Assembly: GCA_011389735.1 (NCBI GenBank)
Contig: JAABTS010000056.1
Location: 1-33,006, forward strand
DNA: 33,006 nt
Reading direction: 5' to 3'
Source of the DNA: Desulfobacteraceae bacterium
Lineage (GTDB): Bacteria > Desulfobacterota > Desulfobacteria > Desulfobacterales > JAABTS01
Below the pieces are notes generated by a model. That model had not been told where the DNA came from, made no database searches, and worked only from the letters and a program-made list of their open reading frames with translations. A program made the position numbers and the translations under genes. This document shows positions 1-10,600 of this stretch, one piece after another (within the stretch, counting starts at the first letter, position 1; every line of letters starts with the position of its first letter).

Positions 1-1
1 C

Positions 2-2068
2 CTGATAAGTTGCCGGAACCTGCTGATTTATCTTCAGCCGGTGCTTCAGAAAAAAGCTCTGGAATTGTTCAATTTTTCGTTGAACCCTGAAGGCTTGATG
101 GTTTTGGGGACAAGTGAAACGACCGGAGAGGCGTCCGATTATTTCGAATCGCTGCACCCGAAATGGAAGATTTACCGTTCCAGGGGCCGGCGCCGGCCTG
201 CACGGGATCGGTATCATGGGAGCGAAGTTCCTTATTATCCGAAAACCGTTTCCACCGGCGGTGAATCGCAGTCCGGCCGGGGCCGGGCGTACCGGCAGCA
301 TCAGCAGGAATGGATGTTGAACCGGTTGTTGCAGTCCCTGGCCGACGATTATCTTCCGGTGACAATTGTGGTGAACGAGCATTTGGAGATTGTTCATATC
401 GTCGGAGACACCAGGGATTTTTTCAGGCTGCCTTCCGGAAAGATGGACAACGACGTGGTGAAAATGTCCGTCAGGGAACTGGCGATTCCGCTGGCCACCG
501 GCCTGCAAAGGGTGTTTCAGTCCGGCAAGGAGGTCAATTACGCCAATATACGGATTCAATCCGATGATTCCGGCAAAACATTTAACCTGCGGATCAAGCC
601 GATTCCCGGAAAACGCGGCCAGACGCCGCTATCGGTCATATTTCTGAAATCCGTAGACGCTCGATCAAACCAAAAAGAAATCGAAGAGGCCCAAAGCTTC
701 GATATCGGTAAGGAGGCCCAGCAGCGGATCACCGACCTGGAGCAGGAACTCCAGTTCAGTAAGGAGAATTTGCAGGCCACTATCGAGGAGCTGGAAACGT
801 CCAACGAAGAATTGCAGGCGACCAACGAAGAATTGCTGGCAAGCAACGAAGAACTCCAGAGCACCAACGAGGAACTGCATTCGGTAAATGAAGAATTGTA
901 CACGGTGAACGCCGAGTATCAGAGAAAAATCATTGAATTGACCGAACTCAACAACGATATCGGCAATCTTTTGAACAGCACGCGTATAGGAACCCTCTTC
1001 CTGGACGAAAATTTGGAGATCCGCAAGTTCACGCCTGAAATCGGAGCGGTGTATAATATTACGGATAACGATATCGGCCGTCCGATCGACCATCTGAACC
1101 ATCGGCTCCAGTTCGACGATCCCGTTAAAACAATGAAAAAGGTTCATACGACGGGCCGCCCGTTCGAAAAAGAGGTTCAAAATCTGGAAGGCAAGTATTT
1201 TCTGATGCGGATTTTGCCTTACGAGATCGGCCCCGAATCATGGTCCGGACTCGTTTTGACCTTTATCGACATCGATCCGATGAAGGAGGCCCAGCGGAAA
1301 TCGGAAATCAACCGGAAGAATCTGAAGGAGACGGCCCGCCTGGCAAAGATCGGACGATGGGAATACGATCCGGCTTCCGGGGTCCAGACCTGGTCGGAGG
1401 AGGTTTTTCACATTCATGAACTGCCCTTTGACCGCCAGCCGGCCCCGGAAGAAGGGATCGAATTTTACGCCGAAACGTCCAGGCCGATTATTAGAAAGGC
1501 GTTTGACGCCGTTTTGCATCATGGAACTCCTTATGATCTTATCCTGGAACTGGTCACGGCCAAAGGCAATCATCGTTATGTGAGGGCCATCGGGCGGGCT
1601 GAAACGGTGAACGGCCGGGTCGTTAAGGTCTACGGCGCATTCCAGGACGTCACGCAAATCAGGGAAATGCAGTCTGCGCTCCGGGAAAGCGAAAAACAAT
1701 ATCGAATGCTGTTTGAAAAAATGCTCAACGGTTTTGCCCTGCATAAAATCGTTGTGGATGAGGCGGGTCGCCCGGTGGACTATGTGTTTCTCGAGGTGAA
1801 CGCGGCTTTTGAAGAAATGACCGGATTGAAGCGGGAAGAGGTTTTAAACCGGAAGGCGTCCGATGTCATACCTGGAATTCTCGAAGATTCTTTTGACTGG
1901 ATTGGCGAATTCGGCAAGGTGGCGCTGGGCGGAGATTCGGTCCGGTTCGAAAAATTTTCGGAACCGCTCAACCGATGGTATTCCATCATGGTGTACAGCC
2001 CTGAAAAAAATCATTTCGTGACCATTTTTGAAGATGTCGCGAAACATCGCCGGGCCGAAAAAGATTGA
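2..2068 (+). CDS. CheR-type methyltransferase C-terminus fused to PAS domains (5' partial)
   Basis: The gene enters from outside the window: the frame is open from base 2, and the first residues ([13 protein letters not shown], then [16 protein letters not shown]) are the end of a CheR methyltransferase domain, so the GTG at 41 is not the real start. A PAS-like segment follows, then a coiled coil of heptads of the [11 protein letters not shown] type typical of CheB/CheR-PAS fusions, then three further PAS-like modules up to the stop. In this family the protein methylates glutamates of chemoreceptor-like partners and usually continues into a histidine kinase. Here it stops after the last PAS with no kinase core, and two hybrid kinases follow on the same strand 110 bp later, so it may act with them. 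Whether a CheB domain lies upstream cannot be seen. Confidence 0.85.
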   Translation: MISCRNLLIYLQPVLQKKALELFNFSLNPEGLMVLGTSETTGEASDYFESLHPKWKIYRSRGRRRPARDRYHGSEVPYYPKTVSTGGESQSGRGRAYRQHQQEWMLNRLLQSLADDYLPVTIVVNEHLEIVHIVGDTRDFFRLPSGKMDNDVVKMSVRELAIPLATGLQRVFQSGKEVNYANIRIQSDDSGKTFNLRIKPIPGKRGQTPLSVIFLKSVDARSNQKEIEEAQSFDIGKEAQQRITDLEQELQFSKENLQATIEELETSNEELQATNEELLASNEELQSTNEELHSVNEELYTVNAEYQRKIIELTELNNDIGNLLNSTRIGTLFLDENLEIRKFTPEIGAVYNITDNDIGRPIDHLNHRLQFDDPVKTMKKVHTTGRPFEKEVQNLEGKYFLMRILPYEIGPESWSGLVLTFIDIDPMKEAQRKSEINRKNLKETARLAKIGRWEYDPASGVQTWSEEVFHIHELPFDRQPAPEEGIEFYAETSRPIIRKAFDAVLHHGTPYDLILELVTAKGNHRYVRAIGRAETVNGRVVKVYGAFQDVTQIREMQSALRESEKQYRMLFEKMLNGFALHKIVVDEAGRPVDYVFLEVNAAFEEMTGLKREEVLNRKASDVIPGILEDSFDWIGEFGKVALGGDSVRFEKFSEPLNRWYSIMVYSPEKNHFVTIFEDVAKHRRAEKD

Positions 2069-2177
2069 ATGATGCGGCAACACAGGAATGACGGTCGGAA
2101 ATTTCCCGGAGAACAAGAAATTCGAACCTGGATTCAACCCCGGAAAACAACATGCATGAAGGAGTAATCGAGAATCC

Positions 2178-4829
2178 ATGAAAACGAAATCCGAATCACT
2201 GTTCAAGGATCTCCGCCAAACTGCTGAAGCCCTTGTTTCAAGCAAAAACGGGCCGTTACAAGGGGAGCATGAAGCTGATATGAAGAAAATTCTTCATGAG
2301 CTTCACGTGCATCAGATCGAGCTGGAAATACAAAACGAAGAATTGCGGAAAGCCCAGCGCGAACTTGAGATTTCACGGGACTGGTTCGCCTATCTCTATC
2401 ACCAGGCCCCGGTGGGATATGTTATTCTGGACGAATCGGCCATGATCGTCCAGGCCAACCAAACTTTTGCGGACATGATCGGCGCGGCCGATCGCGACCT
2501 TTCTCATGTTTCGTTTTTGCAATATGTCGCCCAAAGGGATAGGGACGTATTTCTGGCGCGGTATAAAGCGTTTTTCAAAAATCCAGCCGCCATGGATTTC
2601 GAAGTCCGGTTGATTCCCGGCGGCAAAGGCCTGATAAACACAAAAATCCAGGGCGGGCGCATATCATGGGATAGCCGATTGACTTCTCATGGAAGCGGGT
2701 CCGGAGACCGTCTGTTGATTTCAGTGAGCGACATTACGGCTCAAAAACAAGCGGAAGAGGCTTTGATCGAAGTCAATGACGATTTGAAACAACGAACCGG
2801 AGAAATGACGGCTCTGCTTGAATGCACGCGGGCTGTTTTGCATCATGACTTTTTTGAAGCCGCCGCGCGACGGATTTTTGACGTCGCGCGGTCGGCGATC
2901 GGAGCTGTTTCCGGGTACGTGGCGTTGTTAAGTCCGGAGGGGAACGAAAACGAGGTGCTTTTTCTTGAGTCCGGAGGGCTGCCGTGTGATGTCGACCCCG
3001 AACTACCCATGCCGGTAAGGGGGCTTCGGGCCGAAGCTTACAAAACCGGTAAAGCGGCGTATGACAATGAGTTCGCTGATGGAAGGTGGGCGGATTTGAT
3101 GCCGGACGGTCATGTTCGGCTCGACAACGTATTGTTCGCTCCCCTGATGCTCGACAGCAAAGCGATGGGGCTTATCGGATTGGCCAACAAGCCAGGCGGA
3201 TTCACCGAGGACGACGCTCGCCTGGCCGACGCCTTTGGGGAATTTGCAGCCATTGCGCTTAGGAACAGCAACACCATGCAATTTCTGGAAAGAGAGAAGA
3301 ACCGGCTGGCCGTGACGCTCTGGTCGATCGGCGACGGCGTGATCACCACGGATCATGAAGGCCGGATCATGCTGGTCAACAAGGCCGCCGAAAAATTGAC
3401 CGGATGGACTCAGAAGCAGGCGTCGGGCAAATTGACCGGGGATGTTTTTCAGCTTTTCGACGAGCACACCAGGGAGCCCTGCGACAATCCCGTCACAGCC
3501 GTCCTTGAAACGGGAAATCCGGTCGCTTTTTCGAATCAATTGACGCCGGTCGGGAATGAAGGCGCGGGAAGCGGGTTTAACGTGATCGGCAGCGCGGCGC
3601 CCATTTTCGATCACGCCAATCATTTAACCGGCGTGGTTCTCGTGTTCCGGGACGTCACCGAACAGGCAAAACTGGAAGCCCGGATCGTTCAGGCTCAAAA
3701 GATGGAATCCATCGGAGTTCTGGCGGGAGGGATAGCCCATAATTTCAACAATATTCTCAGCATCATTCTGGGCAACACCGAAATTTTGATGGATGATCCG
3801 GAAAGCTCTTTTCCCGGCCATGCATGTCTTGAAGACCTGAAGACCGCCTGTTTAAGGGGCCGGGATGTGGTTAAACAGCTTCTACATTATACGTCCAAAG
3901 CGCCCGCCGTCCGAAACCCCGAAGATTTGTCGGATATTCTTGAAAACACGTTTCAATTGATTCGGGCCGGCCTCCCCGCGCATATCGATGTTCATAAAAT
4001 ACTTCCGGACTCGCCGATCATCGCGAGGGTCGACGTATCGCAATTGAATCAGGTCATGGTCAATTTGTGCGCCAATGCGGCTCAAGCCATGGAAGACAAA
4101 GACCGGGGACTTCTGGAGATCGTTCTGGACCGGGTGGAAATAGGGCGAACGGAATTTCGGAGCAGTTCAGATATCAAGCCGGGTTTTTACGCCCGAATTC
4201 AAATCAAAGATACCGGACATGGGATGTCTCCTGATATTCAGCAGAAGATTTTCGATCCCTATTACACCACCCGGCCTGTCGGCAAGGGTTCCGGAATGGG
4301 GTTGGCGGTGGTTCACGGCGTGGTCAAATCCCATGAAGGCGCCGTCTCCGTCGATTCGGCGCCCGGCGGGGGGAGTACGTTTTCTGTTTATTTACCAATC
4401 GTCGATAAACCGAACGATAGTGAGCGAGCCTCGTCCGCCGGGCTTCCAGGGGGACACGAACGAATCCTGTTGATTGACGATGAACCGCCGGTTGTCAAAA
4501 TGAGCGAACAGATTCTCAAACGGCTGGGATATACGGTGACCGCTGAAACCAATCCCCTCAAGGCTATCGAGCGTTTCCGTTCCGAACCCGGCGCTTATGA
4601 TCTGGTCATTTCCGATATGGCGCCGGCCCCCGTAACTGGAGACAAATTGGCCGCTGAAATCTTGACAATCCGCAAAGATGTGCCGATTATCATCTGTACA
4701 GGTTATGGTGAACGGATGAATCAACAGAAAGCGGAGGCCGTCGGCGTTAGAAAATATATTCAAAAACCGATTCAACGGACAGAGATGGCGAACATAATCA
4801 GAAGCGTTCTGGATGAATCAACCGGATGA
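2178..4829 (+). CDS. Hybrid sensor histidine kinase, PAS-GAF-PAS-HisKA-HATPase-REC
   Basis: An 883-residue cytoplasmic-type sensor kinase with no obvious membrane segment. Order: N-terminal helix with [19 protein letters not shown] about 70-190; GAF about 210-362; PAS about 375-500; phosphoacceptor box GGIAHNFNNIL with His521; ATPase with the N-box NLCANAAQAM (about 629), DTGHGM and GSGMGLAVVHG; receiver domain about 760-880 with the acidic pair in LLIDDE and phosphoacceptor Asp813 in the motif ISDMAP. These residues are intact, so autophosphorylation followed by transfer to its own receiver is expected. There is no DNA-binding output domain. An AAGGAG lies about 13 bases before the ATG, a long spacing. 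It sits in a run of three PAS proteins and probably shares a transcript with them; the ligand is unknown. Confidence 0.9.
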   Translation: MKTKSESLFKDLRQTAEALVSSKNGPLQGEHEADMKKILHELHVHQIELEIQNEELRKAQRELEISRDWFAYLYHQAPVGYVILDESAMIVQANQTFADMIGAADRDLSHVSFLQYVAQRDRDVFLARYKAFFKNPAAMDFEVRLIPGGKGLINTKIQGGRISWDSRLTSHGSGSGDRLLISVSDITAQKQAEEALIEVNDDLKQRTGEMTALLECTRAVLHHDFFEAAARRIFDVARSAIGAVSGYVALLSPEGNENEVLFLESGGLPCDVDPELPMPVRGLRAEAYKTGKAAYDNEFADGRWADLMPDGHVRLDNVLFAPLMLDSKAMGLIGLANKPGGFTEDDARLADAFGEFAAIALRNSNTMQFLEREKNRLAVTLWSIGDGVITTDHEGRIMLVNKAAEKLTGWTQKQASGKLTGDVFQLFDEHTREPCDNPVTAVLETGNPVAFSNQLTPVGNEGAGSGFNVIGSAAPIFDHANHLTGVVLVFRDVTEQAKLEARIVQAQKMESIGVLAGGIAHNFNNILSIILGNTEILMDDPESSFPGHACLEDLKTACLRGRDVVKQLLHYTSKAPAVRNPEDLSDILENTFQLIRAGLPAHIDVHKILPDSPIIARVDVSQLNQVMVNLCANAAQAMEDKDRGLLEIVLDRVEIGRTEFRSSSDIKPGFYARIQIKDTGHGMSPDIQQKIFDPYYTTRPVGKGSGMGLAVVHGVVKSHEGAVSVDSAPGGGSTFSVYLPIVDKPNDSERASSAGLPGGHERILLIDDEPPVVKMSEQILKRLGYTVTAETNPLKAIERFRSEPGAYDLVISDMAPAPVTGDKLAAEILTIRKDVPIIICTGYGERMNQQKAEAVGVRKYIQKPIQRTEMANIIRSVLDESTG

Positions 4830-4856
4830 AGGACAGGGCCAATACCCGTCAGGGCG

Positions 4857-4902
4857 CCTCCCGGGCCGGCCGCCTTGTGAAATCCAATTCCTGAAAAACT
4901 AT
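4857..4902 (+). repeat. Partial copy of the intergenic palindromic element (right half)
   Basis: The gap between the two kinases carries CCGGGCCGGCCGCCTTGTGA followed by an arm AAATCCAATTCCTGAAAAA. This is the right half of the element seen in full at 10641-10735 and 32769-32867. The left half is not clear here. Confidence 0.55.
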
Positions 4903-4915
4903 AGGAAGGGCCGGT

Positions 4916-7183
4916 ATGACTAAAATGACATTGCGGGAAAAAGCGGAAACCTTGCTTGATCGAATGGATCGTAACGCCGATCCGTTGTCGAAAGACGAGA
5001 TTCGTGCGTTGATTCATGAATTGAGAGTTCATCAGATTGAACTCGAAATTCAAAACGAGGAACTCCGGCTGTCTGAAACCAATCTGGATACGGCCCGGGA
5101 TCTTTATCTCAATCTGTTCAACCATGCGCCGGTCGGGTATCTCGCCGTTGAAGAAACAGGGATGATCCTGAAAGCGAATCAGACCTTCGGCGACATGATC
5201 GGCGTGGATTCCGAATCATTGCGCTATAAACCTTTCGTTGATTGCATTTATTCCGAGGACCGGGAAATCTTTCGATCCAGGTTCAGAGCTTTTTTCAAGC
5301 ACCCGGATCAAAAGAATATGGAATTGCGGATCAGCGCTGCTGAAGGCGCTTTTTTTTACGCCCGGCTGGAAGGCCGTTTGGATGTGCTCGGATATCCGCT
5401 TTCCAGGGGCGAAAGCAGTAAACAAGCCATGTTGATGACGGTCAGCGATGTGTCCGATCGAAAAAAAATCGAGAAAGAACATCGCCGTGAACTAAACGTC
5501 AGCGCGTCTCTCACGGAGGTGGCGTCTTTATTACTGGCGGGGTCCAATATCGAGGATATTTCTCATCTGGTGTTGGAAAGCGCGAAACAATTGACCGGCA
5601 GCCGTTTCGGGTTCGCGGGGTATGTCGACAGGGCGACCGGCAATTTCGTTTCCACTACAATGACTCGGGATATCTGGAATCAATGCGATATTCCCGATAA
5701 AAAGGTTGTGTTCGAAAAATTTTGCGGATTATGGGGATGGGTGCTGAAAAACAGAAAGCCGGTCTATACGAATACGCCCGGCGATGATCCGCGATCCACG
5801 GGAACTCCGAAAGGGCATATTCCCATCGACAGTTTTCTCGCCGCCCCGGTGGTTATCGGAGAACGGCTGATCGGCCAGATTGCATTGGCGAACTCCATCA
5901 GGGATTATACGGCCCGGGATCTTTCGACCCTGGAACGGCTGGCGTATTTGTACGGCCTTTCAATTCAGCGCATGTGGAGTGAAGAAGAACTCAAGGAGGC
6001 AAAAGAGGACGCCGAAGCCGCAGACGTCGCCAAAAGCCGGTTTCTTGCCACCATGAGCCATGAAATCAGGACGCCCATGAACGCCATTATCGGCATGACC
6101 AATTTGTTGATGGACACCCAATTGAATTCCGAGCAGCGGGAATATCTGGAAATCGCGAATACATCGGCCGTTCATTTGCTCGCGCTCCTTGACGACATTC
6201 TCAGTATATCCAAGATCGAGGCCGGGGACGTGGAACTCGAACATCTCCGGTTTGACATCCGGGACAGCCTGAAGAAAGTCATGCATTCGTTCCATCTAAA
6301 AGCGGATGAAAAACAACTGGAGTTGACATTCGAAGTGGATGACGATGTTCCCGAAGCATTGGCCGGGGACATGCACAGGTTAAATCAGATATTGATAAAT
6401 CTGGTCGGCAACGCCGTGAAATTTACGGAAAAAGGATCGATTCACGCGCATATCGCTCTTGAAGAATTGTTCGATGAGACCGTGGATCTGAAGTTTTCCG
6501 TTTCCGACACCGGAGTCGGGGTCCCATTGGAAAAACAGGAAAAAATATTTGAACCGTTTTCCCAGGCCGATTCGTCCATCACCCGTACCTTCGGCGGCAC
6601 CGGCCTGGGATTGACCATTTGCAAGCATATCGTTGAAGCGATGGGCGGAAAAATCCGGGTGGACAGCAAACCGGGGCGGGGAAGCACGTTTCAGTTTACC
6701 GCAAAATTCACAAAAGTTCACCCGCATCTTTCACCTGAAGATCATCCGGCTAAGTACGGATCGAGTTCTACAAACAACGGCAAATCAGACGATAACGCCA
6801 GGCAAAACGATCAGATCACCATTTTGCTGGCGGAAGACAATGTGTTCAACCAGAAATTGGCGGTAACGGTGCTTGAAAAAAAAGGCTACCGGGTTATTGT
6901 CGCAAATAACGGCCGGGAAGCGGTGAAGGCTTACGAAGAACAGACTCCGGACCTCATTCTAATGGATGTGGAAATGCCCGCAATGGACGGTATGGAGGCC
7001 ACCCGCCGGATTCGAGAGGTTGAAAAAAGCAGCGGGGGCTATGTTCCTATTGTCGCCATGACGGCTCACGCCATGGAAGGCGACAGGGACCGCGTCATGG
7101 CTTCGGGAATGGACGCTTACATGTCGAAACCCGTCGATCCGGATGCGATATACGAAATGGTCGATCATCTGATCAAATCATGA
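4916..7183 (+). CDS. Hybrid sensor histidine kinase, PAS-GAF-HisKA-HATPase-REC
   Basis: A 755-residue hybrid kinase. The N-terminus ([17 protein letters not shown], then a PAS to about 185) closely resembles that of the preceding kinase, suggesting duplication of the sensor module. A GAF-like domain follows (about 195-350), then a HisKA box [18 protein letters not shown] with His382, an ATPase with NLVGNAVKF (about 496), DTGVGVP and the G2 box [14 protein letters not shown] (about 560), and a receiver at about 633-755 with Asp684 in [13 protein letters not shown] and the lysine of MSKPVD. All catalytic residues are present. AGGAAGGG precedes the ATG. This is a BarA/RpfC-like layout lacking an Hpt domain, so phosphate would have to leave through a separate Hpt protein not seen in this window. 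Confidence 0.9.
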   Translation: MTKMTLREKAETLLDRMDRNADPLSKDEIRALIHELRVHQIELEIQNEELRLSETNLDTARDLYLNLFNHAPVGYLAVEETGMILKANQTFGDMIGVDSESLRYKPFVDCIYSEDREIFRSRFRAFFKHPDQKNMELRISAAEGAFFYARLEGRLDVLGYPLSRGESSKQAMLMTVSDVSDRKKIEKEHRRELNVSASLTEVASLLLAGSNIEDISHLVLESAKQLTGSRFGFAGYVDRATGNFVSTTMTRDIWNQCDIPDKKVVFEKFCGLWGWVLKNRKPVYTNTPGDDPRSTGTPKGHIPIDSFLAAPVVIGERLIGQIALANSIRDYTARDLSTLERLAYLYGLSIQRMWSEEELKEAKEDAEAADVAKSRFLATMSHEIRTPMNAIIGMTNLLMDTQLNSEQREYLEIANTSAVHLLALLDDILSISKIEAGDVELEHLRFDIRDSLKKVMHSFHLKADEKQLELTFEVDDDVPEALAGDMHRLNQILINLVGNAVKFTEKGSIHAHIALEELFDETVDLKFSVSDTGVGVPLEKQEKIFEPFSQADSSITRTFGGTGLGLTICKHIVEAMGGKIRVDSKPGRGSTFQFTAKFTKVHPHLSPEDHPAKYGSSSTNNGKSDDNARQNDQITILLAEDNVFNQKLAVTVLEKKGYRVIVANNGREAVKAYEEQTPDLILMDVEMPAMDGMEATRRIREVEKSSGGYVPIVAMTAHAMEGDRDRVMASGMDAYMSKPVDPDAIYEMVDHLIKS

Positions 7184-7271
7184 TAAAGTTCAATGCGTTG
7201 TCGGCCTGGGATGTACGGAACAGTAATATTGCAGGCCCGCAGCCCTGTGAAATTTCATTTTTGAAAACCTT
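7184..7271 (+). repeat. Intergenic palindromic element between convergent genes
   Basis: It starts at the kinase stop codon. The core hairpin is GGCCTG (7203-7208) with CAGGCC (7232-7237), and the right arm is GTGAAATTTCATTTTTGAAA. The left arm is shortened, as though the element overlaps the end of the gene. Lying between convergent genes, the hairpin could also act as a terminator. Confidence 0.7.
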
Positions 7272-7279
7272 GATCGGAT

Positions 7280-8074
7280 TCAGCTTTCCATAAGCCGTTT
7301 GAATATGTCCCGGCTCGATATCAAGTCATTGTCTTTGCCGGTAAAAATTTCGAGAGTCGCCGTATCATCGTATCCTATTTGTTTAAGCGCTTTCGCGACT
7401 TTTTTTAGATTCGCATTTCCGTCCCCCAGAGACAGGTGGTCATCCTTTTCCCCTTTGTTGTCGCTTATATGGACGTGGCCGATACGGCGGCCTATTTCAC
7501 CGGTAAACAAACCTACGCTGCGGTTTCGATTTTTCAGGGTATTGGCGTGGCCCGTATCGAGGGTCATTTTTAATGTCGGAAATTGTTCCAGAACCGGCGC
7601 AAAGTCGTCCGGAGTCGTGAAGAGTTTGCAGGGGGCGGGCATATTCTCGATATACAGCGTCACTCCGAATCGTTCCGCAGCTTCGACCATTTGCGGCAAA
7701 CTATCCAATGCGTATTGTTTTACGGTTTCTTGAACATATACGCCCAGTCCCAATGGGATTCCAGGGTGTAAAACCAGTTTGTCCGCCTTGAGTTCAGCGG
7801 CGGTTTCAATGGATGACAGAAGTTCGTAAACCGACGCCTTCCTGATGCTTTCGGTCAGATCCCCGGTGTTGACAAATGTGGGAAGGTGGCAGACAAGGCC
7901 GAGGGAGCTATCCCTGATCGCACTCAATATTTCGTTTTTCTGACGCCGTATATCTGAAAAATGAGCGCAGGGCGGGTCCATGGTCAATTCCATGTAATCG
8001 AACCGCATTGCCGCGATCCGGCTGATTTCTTTCATAATTGGATGCACCGGAAAATTCATGGCTCCGTATTTCAT
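7280..8074 (-). CDS. Sugar phosphate isomerase/epimerase-like TIM-barrel protein
   Basis: A 264-residue protein of the xylose isomerase-like / AP endonuclease 2 superfamily. The metal-binding positions of the fold are visible in order: Glu in LYIENMPAP, Asp and His in LDTGHAN, His residues in HVHISDNKG, Asp-His in DDHLSLGDGN, and the last Glu in LEIFTG. Length and motif spacing suit a complete single-domain barrel. The substrate cannot be read from sequence: members include sugar isomerases, epimerases and endonuclease IV-like enzymes, and it lacks the longer form typical of endonuclease IV. An AAAGGA lies about 13 bases before the ATG. It is the last of a minus-strand set but is separated by 140 bp from the membrane protein upstream. 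Confidence 0.8.
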   Translation of the reverse strand: MKYGAMNFPVHPIMKEISRIAAMRFDYMELTMDPPCAHFSDIRRQKNEILSAIRDSSLGLVCHLPTFVNTGDLTESIRKASVYELLSSIETAAELKADKLVLHPGIPLGLGVYVQETVKQYALDSLPQMVEAAERFGVTLYIENMPAPCKLFTTPDDFAPVLEQFPTLKMTLDTGHANTLKNRNRSVGLFTGEIGRRIGHVHISDNKGEKDDHLSLGDGNANLKKVAKALKQIGYDDTATLEIFTGKDNDLISSRDIFKRLMES

Positions 8075-8126
8075 TTTATTTTCACTATCCTTTCGTCAAA
8101 AGTGTAAAACTTACATCATGTTCATG

Positions 8127-8190
8127 GCCGGGGGGATATCCCGGGGTCATAAAAATAGGGCTTATTGGGGCTAAAAAGTTTCTGAAAACG
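8127..8190. repeat. Degenerate palindromic element, possible copy
   Basis: The 140-bp gap holds a GC-rich palindrome GGCCGGGGGGATATCCCGGG, resembling the core of the intergenic element, and then AAAGTTTCTGAAAACGT, resembling its right arm. The order matches but the left arm is unclear. Confidence 0.35.
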
Positions 8191-8214
8191 TCTAAGACAA
8201 GATCCGTTTTTCCG

Positions 8215-8727
8215 TCATACGCCTGAGAATTCATCCGGATTATCCGAGTTCGTCGATTTCTCTCGAACGACTGGAGGATACGCCGGATCCGGAGATTGCA
8301 CTTTCTCGATCAACGGCTTCAACAATGCAATCGCCTTATCGGCTTTTCGCCTTCTCGTCAATGAAGGCAGTTTTTCAGTCTGAACAGCAGTAGTGATACG
8401 GCATACGCAGGTTGGCCCAAGAACCGTATTGATCAGCAGCGCCAGAAAACAAAGGCCTCCCGGAATCAAATAGGCCCGGTTTCCGGAAAGGAATCCCGCC
8501 ATGAGCGCGGTTCCCAGAACGCCGAATATCACATTCCATATTTGACCCGCCGGAGTGGTCGTAACCACCAGAGCGTGGATGTCGCGGTAGTAAAACCGTC
8601 TATATCGTTCAGTGTAACCGTTTGAAATAAGAGATAATAGATGATCGCCTGTTCTGTATAGCGCGTATCGTTTGCCTGATATGCTCCATCGGGATTTGAA
8701 AAGCATTTTATAAGCTGATTTCGCCAT
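8215..8727 (-). CDS. Small membrane protein of unknown function
   Basis: A 170-residue protein with two adjacent hydrophobic segments (about residues 62-80 and 85-103) after a basic, aromatic-rich N-terminal part containing YRRFYYRDIHALVV. The tail is charged and proline-rich (about 125-170), probably cytoplasmic. I do not recognise a characterised family. It starts only 5 bases after the stop of the cysteine-rich membrane protein at 8733-9311, so the two are almost certainly co-transcribed and may work together at the membrane. A GAGG lies about 11 bases before the ATG, inside the end of the upstream gene. Confidence 0.7.
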   Translation of the reverse strand: MAKSAYKMLFKSRWSISGKRYALYRTGDHLLSLISNGYTERYRRFYYRDIHALVVTTTPAGQIWNVIFGVLGTALMAGFLSGNRAYLIPGGLCFLALLINTVLGPTCVCRITTAVQTEKLPSLTRRRKADKAIALLKPLIEKVQSPDPAYPPVVREKSTNSDNPDEFSGV

Positions 8728-8732
8728 GTCGA

Positions 8733-9311
8733 TCAGAGCCTCAAAATTTCATAAATCAAATACGCCCAGGCTGTGATTTGAGCCCCGGAAATCAGGAACG
8801 CCAGGATAAAACGAATTTTTGTTCTTGGGATTATACTCAACGGCGCTTTCCAGTATCGAACGCATAAATAGGCCGAGGCCGGCGCGGTCAGGATCGTGGG
8901 CAGAATAAAGACGGCCGGTAAAACCGAGAGCTGCAAGGCGATGCTGTCGTATAGCACTCTCTGGTTTTCGAACATTACATATTCTTTGTTTTCGACACTG
9001 ATTTCAAGGCATCTGGCGCAGATATCATTGTCGTCGAGATTCACGCTGCACAATTCACAGATGAACCTTCCGCAGGACGCGCAGACGCGTTCGGCGCGTT
9101 TTTGAGGATGGTAAAAGCAACCGGCCTCTGCGTCCGAAGCCCTTGTTTCGCCTGAACCGCCCTTTTCAAGAGATTCGTAAAACGCCGGAAACACCACTGC
9201 ATTAACCTGGTGGCCGCAATAATAGCAGGGTTGAGGACCATTGTTCAATTGGGCGTCGTGCAACGGGTAGTCGCATTTTGCACAGCGCAGCTTTTCGGGG
9301 TCGAGGTTCAT
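8733..9311 (-). CDS. Zinc-ribbon/B-box-like cysteine-rich membrane protein
   Basis: About 192 residues. The N-terminal third has a CAKCDYP plus CYYCG pair (zinc-ribbon-like), then a second cluster CFYHPQKRAERVCASCGRFICELC with later CARC, a B-box-like zinc pattern common in bacterial membrane proteins. Two or three hydrophobic segments fill the C-terminal third, including one ending the protein. The first possible start is a TTG at 9320; the ATG at 9311, three codons in, is preferred here. Function is unknown; the downstream 170-residue membrane protein is its likely partner. Confidence 0.7.
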   Translation of the reverse strand: MNLDPEKLRCAKCDYPLHDAQLNNGPQPCYYCGHQVNAVVFPAFYESLEKGGSGETRASDAEAGCFYHPQKRAERVCASCGRFICELCSVNLDDNDICARCLEISVENKEYVMFENQRVLYDSIALQLSVLPAVFILPTILTAPASAYLCVRYWKAPLSIIPRTKIRFILAFLISGAQITAWAYLIYEILRL

Positions 9312-9367
9312 TGTTCTCAAAAGTTATATGCATCAGGTACGGACGGAAAAGTAAAATCATATGGAAA

Positions 9368-10525
9368 TCATACGATGGATTTCAGCTTCAAAAGCTTTTC
9401 TCCCGCCGCGATCAAGGTTTCTTCCTGTTTTGCAAAATGAAACCGTACCAGGTGATTGACCGGTCTTTGAAAAAAGCTTGATCCCGGCACGCCCGCAACT
9501 CCGATTTCCTCGATGAGCCACTTGCAAAACGCAGTATCGTCTTTTATATCGAAATCCGAAAAATCCACCAGAACATAATACGCGCCCTGAGGATCGGTGT
9601 AGGGCAGTCCGATTTTATCGAGATAGCTGAGGAAACACGTTTTTTTTCGGGTATAGGATTCTTTCAGGGACCGGTAATAGCTGTCCGGGAGTTCGAGAGC
9701 CGTAACCGCGGCCTGCTGAAGCGGGGCCGCCGCGCCCACCGTGAGAAAATCATGGATTTTCCTGGCCTGGTCGATCACGCGGGAGCTTGCTATGACGTAT
9801 CCGAGCCGCCATCCGGTGATGGAATAGGTCTTGGAAAGCGAGCCGCAGGAAATGACCCGGTCGAACATATCGGGAAAAGATGAAATATAAAGATGCCGGT
9901 ACGGATCGTAGACGATATGTTCATATACCTCGTCGGTGATGACGAACGCGTCGAATTCACGGGCCAGATCCGCTATCACGCGAAGCTCGGACTCCGAAAA
10001 AACCTTGCCCGTGGGATTGGAAGGGTTGCACAAGATCAACGCCCTGGCCCCTTCTTCGAATTTTTTCCGCAATTCGTCGGGATCAAAGCCAAAATCCGGA
10101 GGATGCATTTCGACGTATAACGGAACCGCGCCGGTTAAAATCGTATCCGCGCTGTAATTTTCATAGAAGGGGGAGAATATGATCACTTTATCGCCGGGAT
10201 TGCAGGCGGTCATCATGCTCACCATCATGGCTTCGGTGCTTCCGCAGGTGACGACCATGTGTTTTTCGGGATCGATGTCGAGGCCCGTCCATTTGCTTTG
10301 TTTTTTCGCCAGGGCTTTCCGGAAAGCGGGCGCCCCCCAGGTGACGGCGTATTGATGATATCCGTCGTCGAGGGCCTGTTTGGCGGCCTGAATTAGTTCT
10401 TCCGGCGGATCGAAGTCCGGGAATCCCTGAGAGAGATTGACGGCGTTATACCGGTCGGAAATCCGGGTCATTTCCCGGATGACGGACTCCGTGAATAAAC
10501 CCGTTCTATGGGATGTTTTCGGCAT
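9368..10525 (-). CDS. PLP-dependent class I/II aminotransferase
   Basis: A 385-residue fold-type I aminotransferase. Visible hallmarks are NLSQGFPDFDPPEEL near the N-terminus, GSTEAMM in the cofactor-binding loop, CNPSNPTGKV, DEVYEHIVYD, the Schiff-base lysine in SCGSLSKTYSITGWRLGYV, and the C-terminal arginine of VRFHFA that binds the substrate carboxylate. It resembles the aspartate/methionine/kynurenine aminotransferase group; the amino donor cannot be fixed from sequence. The frame runs 12 codons further upstream, but the ATG at 10525 has an AAGGAG 5 bases before it and begins at the family-typical MPKTSHRTG, so I chose it. It is divergent from the ATPase gene at 10800, across a 274-bp gap. 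Confidence 0.85.
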   Translation of the reverse strand: MPKTSHRTGLFTESVIREMTRISDRYNAVNLSQGFPDFDPPEELIQAAKQALDDGYHQYAVTWGAPAFRKALAKKQSKWTGLDIDPEKHMVVTCGSTEAMMVSMMTACNPGDKVIIFSPFYENYSADTILTGAVPLYVEMHPPDFGFDPDELRKKFEEGARALILCNPSNPTGKVFSESELRVIADLAREFDAFVITDEVYEHIVYDPYRHLYISSFPDMFDRVISCGSLSKTYSITGWRLGYVIASSRVIDQARKIHDFLTVGAAAPLQQAAVTALELPDSYYRSLKESYTRKKTCFLSYLDKIGLPYTDPQGAYYVLVDFSDFDIKDDTAFCKWLIEEIGVAGVPGSSFFQRPVNHLVRFHFAKQEETLIAAGEKLLKLKSIV

Positions 10526-10600
10526 ACTTGCTCCTTGTATTTCAATATGATTTAGCTTCACTGTTTTTACCCGCTCTTTCTTACACCCTTTTATAAAGCC

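Noticed and set aside
780-905. DNA tandem repeat
   Set aside because: It is the coding sequence of a heptad coiled coil (NEELxxT/SNEEL) usual in CheR-PAS proteins.
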